Of a DNA stretch of 64,000 nucleotides, positions 35,283 to 44,529 are shown one piece after another; the first letter of the stretch is position 1, and the number at the start of each line of letters is the position of its first letter. Origin of the DNA: Alphaproteobacteria bacterium (GTDB lineage Bacteria; Pseudomonadota; Alphaproteobacteria; Micavibrionales; Micavibrionaceae). Made by a program: the position numbers and the translations under genes. The notes under the pieces were generated by a model. That model saw only the letters and a program-made list of their open reading frames with translations. It was not told the origin of the DNA and did no database searches. Location: NCBI GenBank assembly GCA_021775995.1, contig JAJFGS010000013.1:744001-808000 (forward strand). The letters are read 5' to 3'.

Positions 35283-35972
35283 ATGTCCACTCTGAAACTT
35301 AATCACCGCCCCACACAGCACGTCACAATTCCAAATTATTTTGACGGTTTTGCTGACCTGTATACCCAATTATCTGATAATGGTTTTTTTGAAGATCACG
35401 CTCTTTTTCACAAATTGCTAAAACCGTTTTTGCCATCTCGATCAAAAATACTGATAATTGGTATTGCTTCTGGGGGAAAAGCAGAGCCATTTGCCAAGGA
35501 TAATCATGAAATACATGGCATTGATTTTTCAAAAGAAATGTTAGAACGGGCGCAAAGAAAAGAGATTGCAAATGCTTGGCATCTACATTCTATCGATGTC
35601 ACTCAAGCCCCCATCCCTTATGCTGACCATACATTTGATGCGGTTATTTCTAACGGTATCGTGTCCTATATTCCTGATGCTCATTTTCATGTTGCTGAAA
35701 TGAATCGGGTTCTCAAACCTCAAGGACGCTTAAGTCTGAGTTTTATACCCTCTGCTTCTAATAAGGCACAATGTATAATGACAGATGTCACTGGGCATGA
35801 TCAATCAACCCCCCAATGTACACAAATGATTGAGATGCATCATCACCCTATTGCAGGCATAACTGATATAGTAAACACCGCCTGCTCAAGACTACCAAAA
35901 ACAAATAAATCTTATCTTGAATATACGAAAATAAATGGCGAACAGGTTCATTTTCAATATCAACTATATTAA
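35283..35972 (+). CDS. Class I SAM-dependent methyltransferase
   Basis: A 229-residue cytoplasmic protein. Motif I is ILIIGIASGGKAEPFA (a diverged GxGxG), motif II IHGIDFSKEMLERAQRK, motif III WHLHSIDVTQAPIPYADHTFDAVISNGIVSYIPD. The next segment, MNRVLKPQGRLSLSFIP, is typical of the Methyltransf_11 fold. The substrate is not evident. ATG at 35283 is preferred to a TTG two codons earlier. It lies between purK and fumC on the same strand, with its own gaps. Confidence 0.82.
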   Translation: MSTLKLNHRPTQHVTIPNYFDGFADLYTQLSDNGFFEDHALFHKLLKPFLPSRSKILIIGIASGGKAEPFAKDNHEIHGIDFSKEMLERAQRKEIANAWHLHSIDVTQAPIPYADHTFDAVISNGIVSYIPDAHFHVAEMNRVLKPQGRLSLSFIPSASNKAQCIMTDVTGHDQSTPQCTQMIEMHHHPIAGITDIVNTACSRLPKTNKSYLEYTKINGEQVHFQYQLY

Positions 35973-36007
35973 TCCCCCTAAAACCTTAAAAAATCCTATT
36001 TTCTGGC

Positions 36008-36036
36008 TATAGACTCTGACAAAGAGTCTATATAAT
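36008..36036 (+). promoter_or_regulatory. Perfect hairpin overlapping a TATAAT box upstream of fumC
   Basis: TATAGACTCT (36008-36017) and AGAGTCTATA (36023-36032) are a perfect 10-base inverted repeat with a 5-base spacer. TATAAT at 36031-36036 overlaps its right arm and lies 31 bases before the fumC ATG. This looks like an operator over a -10 element or the terminator stem of the upstream gene. No strong -35 was found. Confidence 0.45.
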
Positions 36037-36066
36037 CATGAAGAAAATAAAAAAGGGATTTTTTTG

Positions 36067-37473
36067 ATGCCAAAAAATAATGACCAAACACGGATAGAAA
36101 CAGATTCACTGGGCGAAGTTAGCGTCCCTGCCGATGCCTATTACGGCGCACAAACACAGCGAAGCTTACAAAACTTTGATATCGGTACAGAAAAAATGCC
36201 TGCTGCTCTTGTTCGTGCCCTTGGTATTCAAAAGAAGGCCGCCGCCCTCACCAATATGGCTCTTGGTGTCATGGATAAAAAAATTGGTAACGCCATTACC
36301 AAAGCCGCTGACGAAATTATTGACGGCACATTAGCGGATCAATTCCCTCTCGCCGTTTGGCAAACGGGGTCTGGCACACAAAGTAACATGAACGCCAATG
36401 AAGTGATTGCAGGCTACGCCAATGAAATATTAACGGGAACCCGTGGTGGTAAAGAACCCGTCCACCCCAACGACCATGTAAACATGGGACAATCCTCCAA
36501 TGACACCTTCCCGACCGTCATGCATATCGCGGCGGCAGAACAAGTGCATAGCGCACTCATCCCAGCCCTAAGTGATTTACATGCCGCCTTAGAGAAAAAA
36601 GTAAAAGCGTTCGCAAAAATTGTAAAAAATGGGCGCACCCATTTGCAAGATGCAACCCCCCTAACATTAGGGCAAGAATTTTCAGGCTACGCCAAACAAA
36701 TTGAATATGGTTTAGCGCGTATTGAGGCAACCATGCCGCGCCTTATGGAGCTTGCTCAAGGCGGCACAGCCGTAGGTACGGGCATTAATTGTAAAGTTGG
36801 TTTTGCTGAAAAATTTGCGACAAATGTTTCTGAAATTACAGGTTTAGAATTTCAAACAGCGGAGAATAAATTTGAAGCCCTCGCCGCCCATGATGCGATG
36901 GTTGAACTATCAGGGGCGTTGAATGTTCTAGCGACGTCGTTGATGAAAATTGCCAATGACATTCGTTTGCTGGGTTCTGGCCCACGCTCTGGTATTGGAG
37001 AAATTATTTTACCTGCGAATGAACCTGGCTCTTCCATCATGCCAGGTAAAGTCAACCCAACACAATGTGAAGCCCTGACTATGGTTTGCACACAAGTGAT
37101 GGGCAATCATATGACCGTCACCGTTGCAGGAAGCCAAGGTCATTTTGAACTGAATGTTTTTAAGCCAGTTATCATTTATAACGTCTTGCAATCTATTCAA
37201 TTGATAAGTGACAGCGTCACTAGCTTCACCAAGAATTGTGTTAAGGGTATTGAAGCCGATGAAAAACGTATCAAGATGCTCATGGAAAACTCTTTAATGC
37301 TCGTCACTGCGCTTAACCCGCATATTGGCTATGATAATGCGGCGAAACTAGCCAAAACTGCGTTTAAAGAAGGGACGTCCCTAAAAGAAGCGGGCGTAAA
37401 GCTCGGACTACTCACCGAAGAACAGTTTGATGAATGGGTAAGACCAGAAGACATGATTGGCCCAAAAGCATAA
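36067..37473 (+). CDS. fumC: Fumarate hydratase class II
   Basis: FumC interconverts fumarate and malate in the TCA cycle; it needs no iron-sulfur cluster. The 468-residue product has [57 protein letters not shown], and the superfamily signature [19 protein letters not shown] is preceded by AAAAAAGGG; the frame could start one codon earlier at TTG. The RHH protein gene begins at the base after the stop. Confidence 0.97.
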   Translation: MPKNNDQTRIETDSLGEVSVPADAYYGAQTQRSLQNFDIGTEKMPAALVRALGIQKKAAALTNMALGVMDKKIGNAITKAADEIIDGTLADQFPLAVWQTGSGTQSNMNANEVIAGYANEILTGTRGGKEPVHPNDHVNMGQSSNDTFPTVMHIAAAEQVHSALIPALSDLHAALEKKVKAFAKIVKNGRTHLQDATPLTLGQEFSGYAKQIEYGLARIEATMPRLMELAQGGTAVGTGINCKVGFAEKFATNVSEITGLEFQTAENKFEALAAHDAMVELSGALNVLATSLMKIANDIRLLGSGPRSGIGEIILPANEPGSSIMPGKVNPTQCEALTMVCTQVMGNHMTVTVAGSQGHFELNVFKPVIIYNVLQSIQLISDSVTSFTKNCVKGIEADEKRIKMLMENSLMLVTALNPHIGYDNAAKLAKTAFKEGTSLKEAGVKLGLLTEEQFDEWVRPEDMIGPKA

Positions 37474-37725
37474 ATGTCTGAAAACCTTTCAGACATCCTC
37501 AACGCTCCTATTGTAAAGCGATCTGTGATGATTGCAGGTCATGCTACGAGCGTGTCCATCGAAAAACCATTTTGGGATGCGTTTAAAAAAATTACAAAAG
37601 CACAACGTAAATCAATAAACAAACTCATCACCGAAATTGACGAAGCGCGCCCAAATACTACAGGGGTTAATCTGTCTAGTGCCATTCGACTTTATGTTTT
37701 AACTAACTTAAAACAAACCCTCTAA
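37474..37725 (+). CDS. Ribbon-helix-helix domain protein (RHH_4 type)
   Basis: An 83-residue protein. VKRSVMIAGHATSVSIEKPFWDAFKKI and KSINKLITEIDEA and NLSSAIRLYVLTNLK match the RHH_4 family, often placed directly after fumC in alphaproteobacteria. The first strand-helix-helix could bind DNA, but no target is known. It starts right after the fumC stop, so it is translationally coupled. The last 18 bases overlap the convergent AsmA gene. Confidence 0.85.
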   Translation: MSENLSDILNAPIVKRSVMIAGHATSVSIEKPFWDAFKKITKAQRKSINKLITEIDEARPNTTGVNLSSAIRLYVLTNLKQTL

Positions 37726-40700
37726 AACACCCTTAAGTACATCTTCAGGTTTTTCTATTTTATTTTGCTGTGCTGGGGCAGGCGTCACTGGCTGTGGTGC
37801 AGGAGAAGTATCACCTGTGGTAGGCGCAGGCACTGCTTCAGCTGGTACCTTATCTTTTGGTAAGATACCAAACTGCTTCAACTTATCGGTTACATCATCA
37901 CCCAAAACATCAGGCAACTCCTTGGCCAGTTTACGTTTTAATTTAGCCCCTAAATAATCTTCCAACACGTTGGTTCCCAATGTTTTAGGATTACTCAATG
38001 AACCTTTTATTTTAATTTCAAACGGTTCTAAGTCTGTTACATTTTTTAATGTCACAATATTATCAACATTGATAAACCAGCTTGGTAAATCAGCATAACC
38101 TGTAGAATTAATAACGGCCTCCACATTATCCATTGCCATAGAAGCAATCACAACCTTACCTTTTGTAATATCGTAAACACCTTTAACCGTATCAAATTTT
38201 GTTTGACCGCCGTTCAATGCTCCATCAACCAGACTTCTAGCCGAAGTGATAAATTTTTCTTCAACAGCCAAGCCACGTGCCAGTTTCACCAAATCAAACC
38301 CCTTAATAATAACATCCGTACCATTTAGGTTGGCCTTACCATCCAATGAATTAACCAGTGCGTTTGAACTTGCCCCCGCACCCTTAACATTCATATCAAA
38401 ATTCACAGTACCTGCGGCTTTTAACTTGTTACCGCCACTTAAGGCCTTGGCCAAAGATTCGACGTTAATGTTGTTCATCGCACTTGATAAGGACAAGCTT
38501 ACAGGAGAGGCATTGACTTGTGTCGTCAAGGTTGCTTGCCCACCAAAAACACCAGCCTTCATCTGATTAATGTTAAGTTGCCCATTGGAAATTTTTAAAT
38601 CTGTCGAAGGTTCCACAAAATTCCAGGCTCCATAAGTCACAGAAGTCGCACTTAAACCGACATCCACATCAAGCGTTTTCATCCATCCTAAATCAATTGG
38701 TGCGGTTGACCATTTATCACCGCTGCTTGAGGTAGAAGACCCACCACTGCTTGAGGTAGAAGAACTACCACCAGATGATTTCTTAGCACCTAACAAACTA
38801 TCCAAAGCAATTTTACCTGCCACAATTTTACCGCGTACAGACACAGGATCAGCCCCAGCATTAATTTTTAAATCCCCACCAAAACCGCTAGAACCCAATG
38901 TCACCTTCATATCAGACAAATCATATTTTTTGCCATCAATATTGGCTTTTGAATAAAAATCTATGGCTTGATTTAATCCTGTTTGCCCAGAGAAGGACGG
39001 ATTAACTATTTGAATAGCTTTCACCAAATTAGGGTGCTTTAAACTAATGGCAAGGTTGTTGTAGCTTAGTGATCCTAATAAACCTTTGGCAATACCGCTC
39101 GCTTCTAATTGTCCACCCAATGCCTTTACATTCGCATTAAAGTTAAGTTGGCTTGTATTACCTTTTCCTGACACTGTTGCTTCTAAGGCTTTTAATCCAG
39201 CAGGTAATTTTGATATATCTGCTTTTAAAGCACTCGCAAGCTGACCCAAATTATCGGTTTTTGTATAGAGACTTAAATCAAGACCCGTTAGATCGGATAA
39301 GTTTCCAACTTTTCCTTTAGCACTTATTGTTGCCCCAGCAAAATTATTCACCGAAGCTGTTTTTAAATTTAACGCAGAACCAATTAAATCACCTGTCAAA
39401 CGCAGACCGTTTAAATCCGCACCATTAATGCGCGCTTTTTGTAAACTCACATCAAACGTTAAATCAAGCGGCAAAGAGAACCCCTGAACAGGCTCCAAAA
39501 CCTCTTTTGTACTTTTGGGAGTAGAGACACCATTAGAAGAAGCAGGTTTTTTACCCTGCGTCTGCATAATACGATCAAAATCAACGGTATCCGCACTAAT
39601 ATCTATGGCTGCTTTTGCACGCCCCCCTGCTACCGCTGGTTTATAACTACCACCAAGACCGACAACCATGTCATCAAGCTTTAAAACACTCTCTTTTAAA
39701 CTAATTGTGCTGCCACTAAACCCGCCCTTTAAATTAAATTGTGCCGTTTTATAAAGCTTTGTTACCGCACTGGTATCTGCATCAGGGGCAAAAGCTTTTA
39801 AAAATTCGGACAGTTGGTTGGCTTGTCCATTTACAACATAAGAAACAGATGGATCAGAATATATGACTTGCCCCGTTTTCGAACTTTGTGATGAAGAGGC
39901 GTAAGTAACATTTAAAACACCATCTGCTTTACCCTGACCTGGCAACTCAAGAGCCTTAAAACTCGCTTTCGTTACTTTATCTGTTTTATTTAAGTCAAGA
40001 AAAACACCCTTAATCAATTGCCCCTGATATTTAAGCCCCCCTAAATCAAACTTTACGTCCGCATCTATCGCCATTGGCAATGTTAATGCTTGCGGTACAA
40101 GAGCTTTATCCGACGCAGCATTTGCTGTTTTAATGATAGTGCTATTAAGATGTGCCGTTTTTTTAGATGGTTTCATAAAATCATTTAAATTAAGAACAGA
40201 AGACGATTTTATTTCACCACTTATTTTTAGAGGGTTTTTGTTTTCAAGGTTTTGAATGGAAATTTTTCCATTCCCAATAAACTCACCCAAAGATAATTTT
40301 AAATTATCAAATGTCACTTTGCTTTTATTGGCAGTCAATAAACCATCCAAACCGATAGACTTGCCATACCCACCTAATGAAATACCCGTTACCGTCTGAA
40401 ATTTTGCAGGAGAACCAATTTTTACAGTCGTTTGCCCCTGAACATCATAAGGCTCTTTTATAGACGTCACACCATTGAAATTAAGCGCTGTTTCTGCATC
40501 AGGTAAAGAAAACTCACCTTGGATAGTAAGCCCCTCATCACCTTTAGGTAGCTTTCCAGTTTTTCCATTGATGGCAATTTTTTTATCTTGATAAATTAAA
40601 CCACCCTCAATATCAAAAGGGCCCTTCAAGCTGTCAGCCTTTAAAACAACGTTCACATCCTGCGCAGATTGTGTTGAACCAGTTTGATGATTTATAAATT

Positions 40701-41211
40701 GTAACTTTCCGTCTTTAATTTCAAGCCTATCAAGAGCAATAGATTCCAATGCATTGCTTGCCACTTTTGCTGTATCTTTTTTAACAGCGTCAGGGGCAGC
40801 ATCAGTCACTTTTTTAACTTTTGCTAATTTGTCTGTTGTCCATGATGGCGTACCATCTTGCAGAATTTCAATTTGAATATCTGGTGACACTAAAGTCACT
40901 GAAGAAACCTTCACTTCTTTTTTCAAAAGCGGCATGAGCTGAACGCTAACCTCAGCACTTTTCATTACCAATAAGTTTTCAAATTTCTTCTTCAGTGGAG
41001 CGGCTACAACTAAGTCTTCAATTTTGACATGCGGACTTGGAAAAACAGCTAATGATAAATCACCAGTGACTGTTACGTCTAAACCTGTTGCATTTTTAAC
41101 CTGATCAATAATTTGTGGTTTATATTTGTTCCAATCAACAAAGCTGGGGCCAACAACAGCACCAACCAGCAAGAGAATAAGAATAGATAAAACAAAAAAT
41201 ATAAAGCGCAT
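37708..41211 (-). CDS. asmA: AsmA family protein
   Basis: A 1167-residue protein with one N-terminal membrane anchor (residues 2-22) and a very long periplasmic part. AsmA-type proteins are thought to carry lipids towards the outer membrane. Family features are VDWNKYKPQIIDQVKNATGLDVTVTGDLSLAVFPSPHVKIEDLVV at the N-terminus and the C-terminal AsmA domain, with VNSLDGKANLNGTDVIIKGFDLVKLARGL near residue 960. A Ser/Gly linker with a short tandem repeat (GGSSSTSSS) lies near residue 830. The C-terminus is Pro-rich. It converges with the RHH gene. Confidence 0.92.
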   Translation of the reverse strand: MRFIFFVLSILILLLVGAVVGPSFVDWNKYKPQIIDQVKNATGLDVTVTGDLSLAVFPSPHVKIEDLVVAAPLKKKFENLLVMKSAEVSVQLMPLLKKEVKVSSVTLVSPDIQIEILQDGTPSWTTDKLAKVKKVTDAAPDAVKKDTAKVASNALESIALDRLEIKDGKLQFINHQTGSTQSAQDVNVVLKADSLKGPFDIEGGLIYQDKKIAINGKTGKLPKGDEGLTIQGEFSLPDAETALNFNGVTSIKEPYDVQGQTTVKIGSPAKFQTVTGISLGGYGKSIGLDGLLTANKSKVTFDNLKLSLGEFIGNGKISIQNLENKNPLKISGEIKSSSVLNLNDFMKPSKKTAHLNSTIIKTANAASDKALVPQALTLPMAIDADVKFDLGGLKYQGQLIKGVFLDLNKTDKVTKASFKALELPGQGKADGVLNVTYASSSQSSKTGQVIYSDPSVSYVVNGQANQLSEFLKAFAPDADTSAVTKLYKTAQFNLKGGFSGSTISLKESVLKLDDMVVGLGGSYKPAVAGGRAKAAIDISADTVDFDRIMQTQGKKPASSNGVSTPKSTKEVLEPVQGFSLPLDLTFDVSLQKARINGADLNGLRLTGDLIGSALNLKTASVNNFAGATISAKGKVGNLSDLTGLDLSLYTKTDNLGQLASALKADISKLPAGLKALEATVSGKGNTSQLNFNANVKALGGQLEASGIAKGLLGSLSYNNLAISLKHPNLVKAIQIVNPSFSGQTGLNQAIDFYSKANIDGKKYDLSDMKVTLGSSGFGGDLKINAGADPVSVRGKIVAGKIALDSLLGAKKSSGGSSSTSSSGGSSTSSSGDKWSTAPIDLGWMKTLDVDVGLSATSVTYGAWNFVEPSTDLKISNGQLNINQMKAGVFGGQATLTTQVNASPVSLSLSSAMNNINVESLAKALSGGNKLKAAGTVNFDMNVKGAGASSNALVNSLDGKANLNGTDVIIKGFDLVKLARGLAVEEKFITSARSLVDGALNGGQTKFDTVKGVYDITKGKVVIASMAMDNVEAVINSTGYADLPSWFINVDNIVTLKNVTDLEPFEIKIKGSLSNPKTLGTNVLEDYLGAKLKRKLAKELPDVLGDDVTDKLKQFGILPKDKVPAEAVPAPTTGDTSPAPQPVTPAPAQQNKIEKPEDVLKGVLEGLF

Positions 41212-41313
41212 GAAAGTTCTTTCAAAAAAGGTGAAAACGAATAGGCACTATATAGCGCAAGGCCTCCCTAACCTCAATGGTTATCGGCGCATAGCGTATA
41301 TTAAGGAAAATCT

Positions 41314-44300
41314 CTAGAGGCGTGCAGCCACTTTATCGCGGGCATCTATCGCAGCATCCATATTATCCGCTGTCGTTTCGTGGATAATAGCAATTAAGTT
41401 ACCATTTTTTTGTGCGAAGACAACGGAAGATGATTTGCCACCATTAGGACCCACGCAAGCAATTTCAAAGCCTTGTTTGCCATTTGGAACCGTCGCAGGT
41501 AGTGAAGCGAAATCACCCTTACAGCCTTGCTTTTCTTTCGCAATATAATTTTGAACAAATTGCGATAGATTTTGACGTGCATTTGAAACCTGAGCCTTAC
41601 CTGTCATGCCTGCAGCATTCCAAGAATAGTTCCCTATCGAATGTTGCTTCACCGGTGAAACGCTCGATAAACCAGATTGATTTAACAATTGCTGAATATT
41701 GCCCTGACCAAAAGAAGGGCGCGGTGGGGCAACAGGGATTTTAGCAACAGGAGGGTTTGATCTAATGTTTTTCGCAGAAGGATTTAATGGAGCAGCTGCC
41801 ACAGGCTCTTTAGGAGAAACACGTTTTTTTGAATAAGCCGCCATTTTTTTACTTTGTTCAGCAATACGTTTTTCTGCCGCTTTGATTTCCTGCTCTTTTT
41901 TACGTGTTTCCGCTAACTTCGCATTTGCAGAAGCCATAGCTTGTGATGTTTTTATCTTCAGGGCTTGCTCTGCCGCCAATAACTCTTGTTCTTTTTTGTT
42001 GGTTTGCACCAATTTTGCTTCAGCCGATTTAACAGCCTGTTCCTTGGCACGTAACGCCTGTTCAGCAGCGGCTAATGCTTGTTCTTTTCGACGTGTCTCT
42101 GCAAGTTTAGCTTCTAAATCAGCCATAGCTCTACGTTTATTTTCCAGGGCCACAGCAGCAGCAGCTAATTCACCTTCCTTACGACGGGCTTCGGCAAGCT
42201 TAGCCTCTGCCTCTGCCATTTTTTGTGACCCTACACGCATTTTTTGCTCTTTTGATTTCAAATTGTGTTCTTTTGATTTCAAAGTTTGTTCTTTTTGCGC
42301 CAATGCAGAAAATTTAGCTTCTGCTGCCGCCACTTTTTGCGATTCTAATTTAACTTTTTGTTGCTCTTCTTGTAAGGCTTGCTGTTCTACTTTTAACTGC
42401 ACTTCTTTTTGCTTGGACTCAGCCAACTTGCGTTCCATCTCCTGCAACCTTTGTTGAACTTGAGGATCAACTCTATTCACTTTTTGAGACTCAACCTGCA
42501 ACTGCTTTTCTGCTGCTGCTAATTTTAACTCCAAATCAGACAACTTTCTTCTTTGCGCTTGGTCTGTCACAGCAGGATCAAAAAGCATCTCTTCAAGCTC
42601 AGTTTTCTCCTGACGATGGGCAAAACGTTGTTGCTCCAACAATAAACCTAAGCGCTTAATTTCACGTTCAGCTTCATTATAACGTGTTAAAGATCGCTGA
42701 GCATTGGGATCGCCTGTCAAAGCACTCACTTGTGTATCCTCTTGAACACGACGCAGTTCTTCAACCTCTCTTGAAAGCGCAAGATTGTCTGCCTGTGCAG
42801 CCGCTAATTTATTTTCATAGGCACGCATTTTCTTCAAGGCTTCATTGCTTGTTTTAACAACAGCCGTATCAACTTGACCACGCGCCTCTCTCGCTTCCCG
42901 ATAAAGATTGTGATTTTCTTTTTCTAATTCTTTTAATTTTTTGCGAGCCGTTTCTAATTCTTTATCTGTCTGAGTTGGACGTGCCTCAACCACATTCTTT
43001 TGTTGCTCTTCCGTATCTTTCTGCGCAACATCAGCTTTAGGGGATCGTGGAACTGGTTTGACATTTTTTTCAACCGGCTTTTCAACCTTTTTTTCTATTT
43101 CAGCTTTAGCTTTTTCAACCTTGGGCTTTTCAATTTTTACTTCTTTAGCCGCTTCTTTTACTTCCTTTGCTGGCACAACATTTTCGACAGGCTTAGCTGG
43201 TTTTTTGGGTTCGTCCTTCTTCGCTACCTTAGGTGCTGGCTCAACTAGTTTTTTTACCTCATCCTGTTTTGTTACTTTAGGCATGGGCTCAGCTTGTGGT
43301 TTGGTCATTGCCATTTTAGTGTCAGGGGATTTTTGTGGCGTGGCCTTACTGCCGTAATCTTTATCTTGCCCAGCCATGGCTTTAGGTCTGGCTGATACAT
43401 CAAGGTCAGGAGCAACAGAAACACGTGTATTGCTTGCCAATTTTTTATCTTCCATTTTTGGAATATCAGCTTCCGTAATTTTTTCTTTTTTAGGTACCGC
43501 CTTCACAACGGCTGGTTCTGGAACGACCTCTGGTGCTTTAATAGCAACTTTAGCTTCCTCAACTTTTGGGGCTTCCACAGCAGGCATTTCTGGCTTAGGC
43601 GTTGCTACTGGCGTAGATTCCTGACTATCAATGCGAGAAATCTGAATTGCTTTTTTAGGCTCATCCGTTTTTACTATTTTAACATCTGCAGGCCTTAACT
43701 CATCTGCTTTTACCATTTTAACATCTGCAGGCTTTGCCTCGTCCGCTTTAATGATAATAGGTTCTGGTGTTTTAATAGCTTCAGGAACGACAACCTCTTC
43801 CTTTTTCTCTTCTGCAATTTTTTTAGCGGAAACTTTTTCAGGGGCAGGAATATCAATTGGCTTTTTAACTTCAATTGGATTCTCAGGCGTAATTTCATTT
43901 TTAGTCAACTGGATAGGTTCTTGCAGTGGATCGGCATCTTCTACTTTTTCTGCACTAAATTTATCGGCAGTTTTTATAACATTCTCTCCCGTCAAACCCG
44001 CCATACAGTTTTTTAATTCCACCTTACCTTTACCCAATTGATCCATAGCAAATTTATAATTTTTGCCATCGATCTCAGCCTTAAGATGGCTAGATTTTTT
44101 CATTGCCTGCAAAAAGCTCTTATCGTAACCAAGACGAATAACCAAAGCCTGAGCTGAGGCTGGCATCATTTCATAAGCACGTAATTGACCAGGGCCTGGC
44201 TGTAAATTTATTTTATATGCTTTTTCTGGATTTAATTTTTCATTTTGGAAATCAAACGCCAAAGAATATTCATCGCGCGTATTTTGACCCAAGGTAAAAA

Positions 44301-44499
44301 CAAAACCGTGATCATATTCCCTTGTCAGCGCACAATAACTATCTTCAGGGGTTGGTGCCTCAATCATTGTTGCCGCCCATCCTGATCTGGGCTTAACATC
44401 AATAAAAACTTTTTCGCTCGCATTTGTTTTTAGAGGCGCTACCGTTAATAGTGCGGCACTTAAAGCCAATGTTGAAATAGTAAGTTGTGGTTTAATCAT
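41314..44499 (-). CDS. Large exported coiled-coil protein, family not recognised
   Basis: A 1061-residue protein with a signal peptide (cleavage probably after TNA-S near residue 28). Residues about 28-180 form a domain also found in the upstream neighbour (44530-45777). Residues about 185-500 are low complexity (Lys, Pro, Glu, Val), with the tandem motif KADExxPADVKxVK. Residues about 510-900 form a long coiled coil rich in Gln, Glu, Lys and Ala. The last 110 residues are a small globular domain with two cysteines. Length and layout suggest a protein spanning the periplasm. It follows the TcpQ-like gene by 30 bases. ATG is chosen over a TTG seven codons upstream. Confidence 0.82.
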   Translation of the reverse strand: MIKPQLTISTLALSAALLTVAPLKTNASEKVFIDVKPRSGWAATMIEAPTPEDSYCALTREYDHGFVFTLGQNTRDEYSLAFDFQNEKLNPEKAYKINLQPGPGQLRAYEMMPASAQALVIRLGYDKSFLQAMKKSSHLKAEIDGKNYKFAMDQLGKGKVELKNCMAGLTGENVIKTADKFSAEKVEDADPLQEPIQLTKNEITPENPIEVKKPIDIPAPEKVSAKKIAEEKKEEVVVPEAIKTPEPIIIKADEAKPADVKMVKADELRPADVKIVKTDEPKKAIQISRIDSQESTPVATPKPEMPAVEAPKVEEAKVAIKAPEVVPEPAVVKAVPKKEKITEADIPKMEDKKLASNTRVSVAPDLDVSARPKAMAGQDKDYGSKATPQKSPDTKMAMTKPQAEPMPKVTKQDEVKKLVEPAPKVAKKDEPKKPAKPVENVVPAKEVKEAAKEVKIEKPKVEKAKAEIEKKVEKPVEKNVKPVPRSPKADVAQKDTEEQQKNVVEARPTQTDKELETARKKLKELEKENHNLYREAREARGQVDTAVVKTSNEALKKMRAYENKLAAAQADNLALSREVEELRRVQEDTQVSALTGDPNAQRSLTRYNEAEREIKRLGLLLEQQRFAHRQEKTELEEMLFDPAVTDQAQRRKLSDLELKLAAAEKQLQVESQKVNRVDPQVQQRLQEMERKLAESKQKEVQLKVEQQALQEEQQKVKLESQKVAAAEAKFSALAQKEQTLKSKEHNLKSKEQKMRVGSQKMAEAEAKLAEARRKEGELAAAAVALENKRRAMADLEAKLAETRRKEQALAAAEQALRAKEQAVKSAEAKLVQTNKKEQELLAAEQALKIKTSQAMASANAKLAETRKKEQEIKAAEKRIAEQSKKMAAYSKKRVSPKEPVAAAPLNPSAKNIRSNPPVAKIPVAPPRPSFGQGNIQQLLNQSGLSSVSPVKQHSIGNYSWNAAGMTGKAQVSNARQNLSQFVQNYIAKEKQGCKGDFASLPATVPNGKQGFEIACVGPNGGKSSSVVFAQKNGNLIAIIHETTADNMDAAIDARDKVAARL

Positions 44500-44529
44500 G
44501 GATAGACTTCTTCTTCTCAAAAATTATAG

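Noticed and set aside
41882-42457. 191-codon plus-strand frame rich in Ser, Ala, Cys and Phe
   Set aside because: It is the antisense of the Gln/Glu/Lys-rich coiled-coil region of the 41314-44499 gene; its composition is a direct by-product of that bias.
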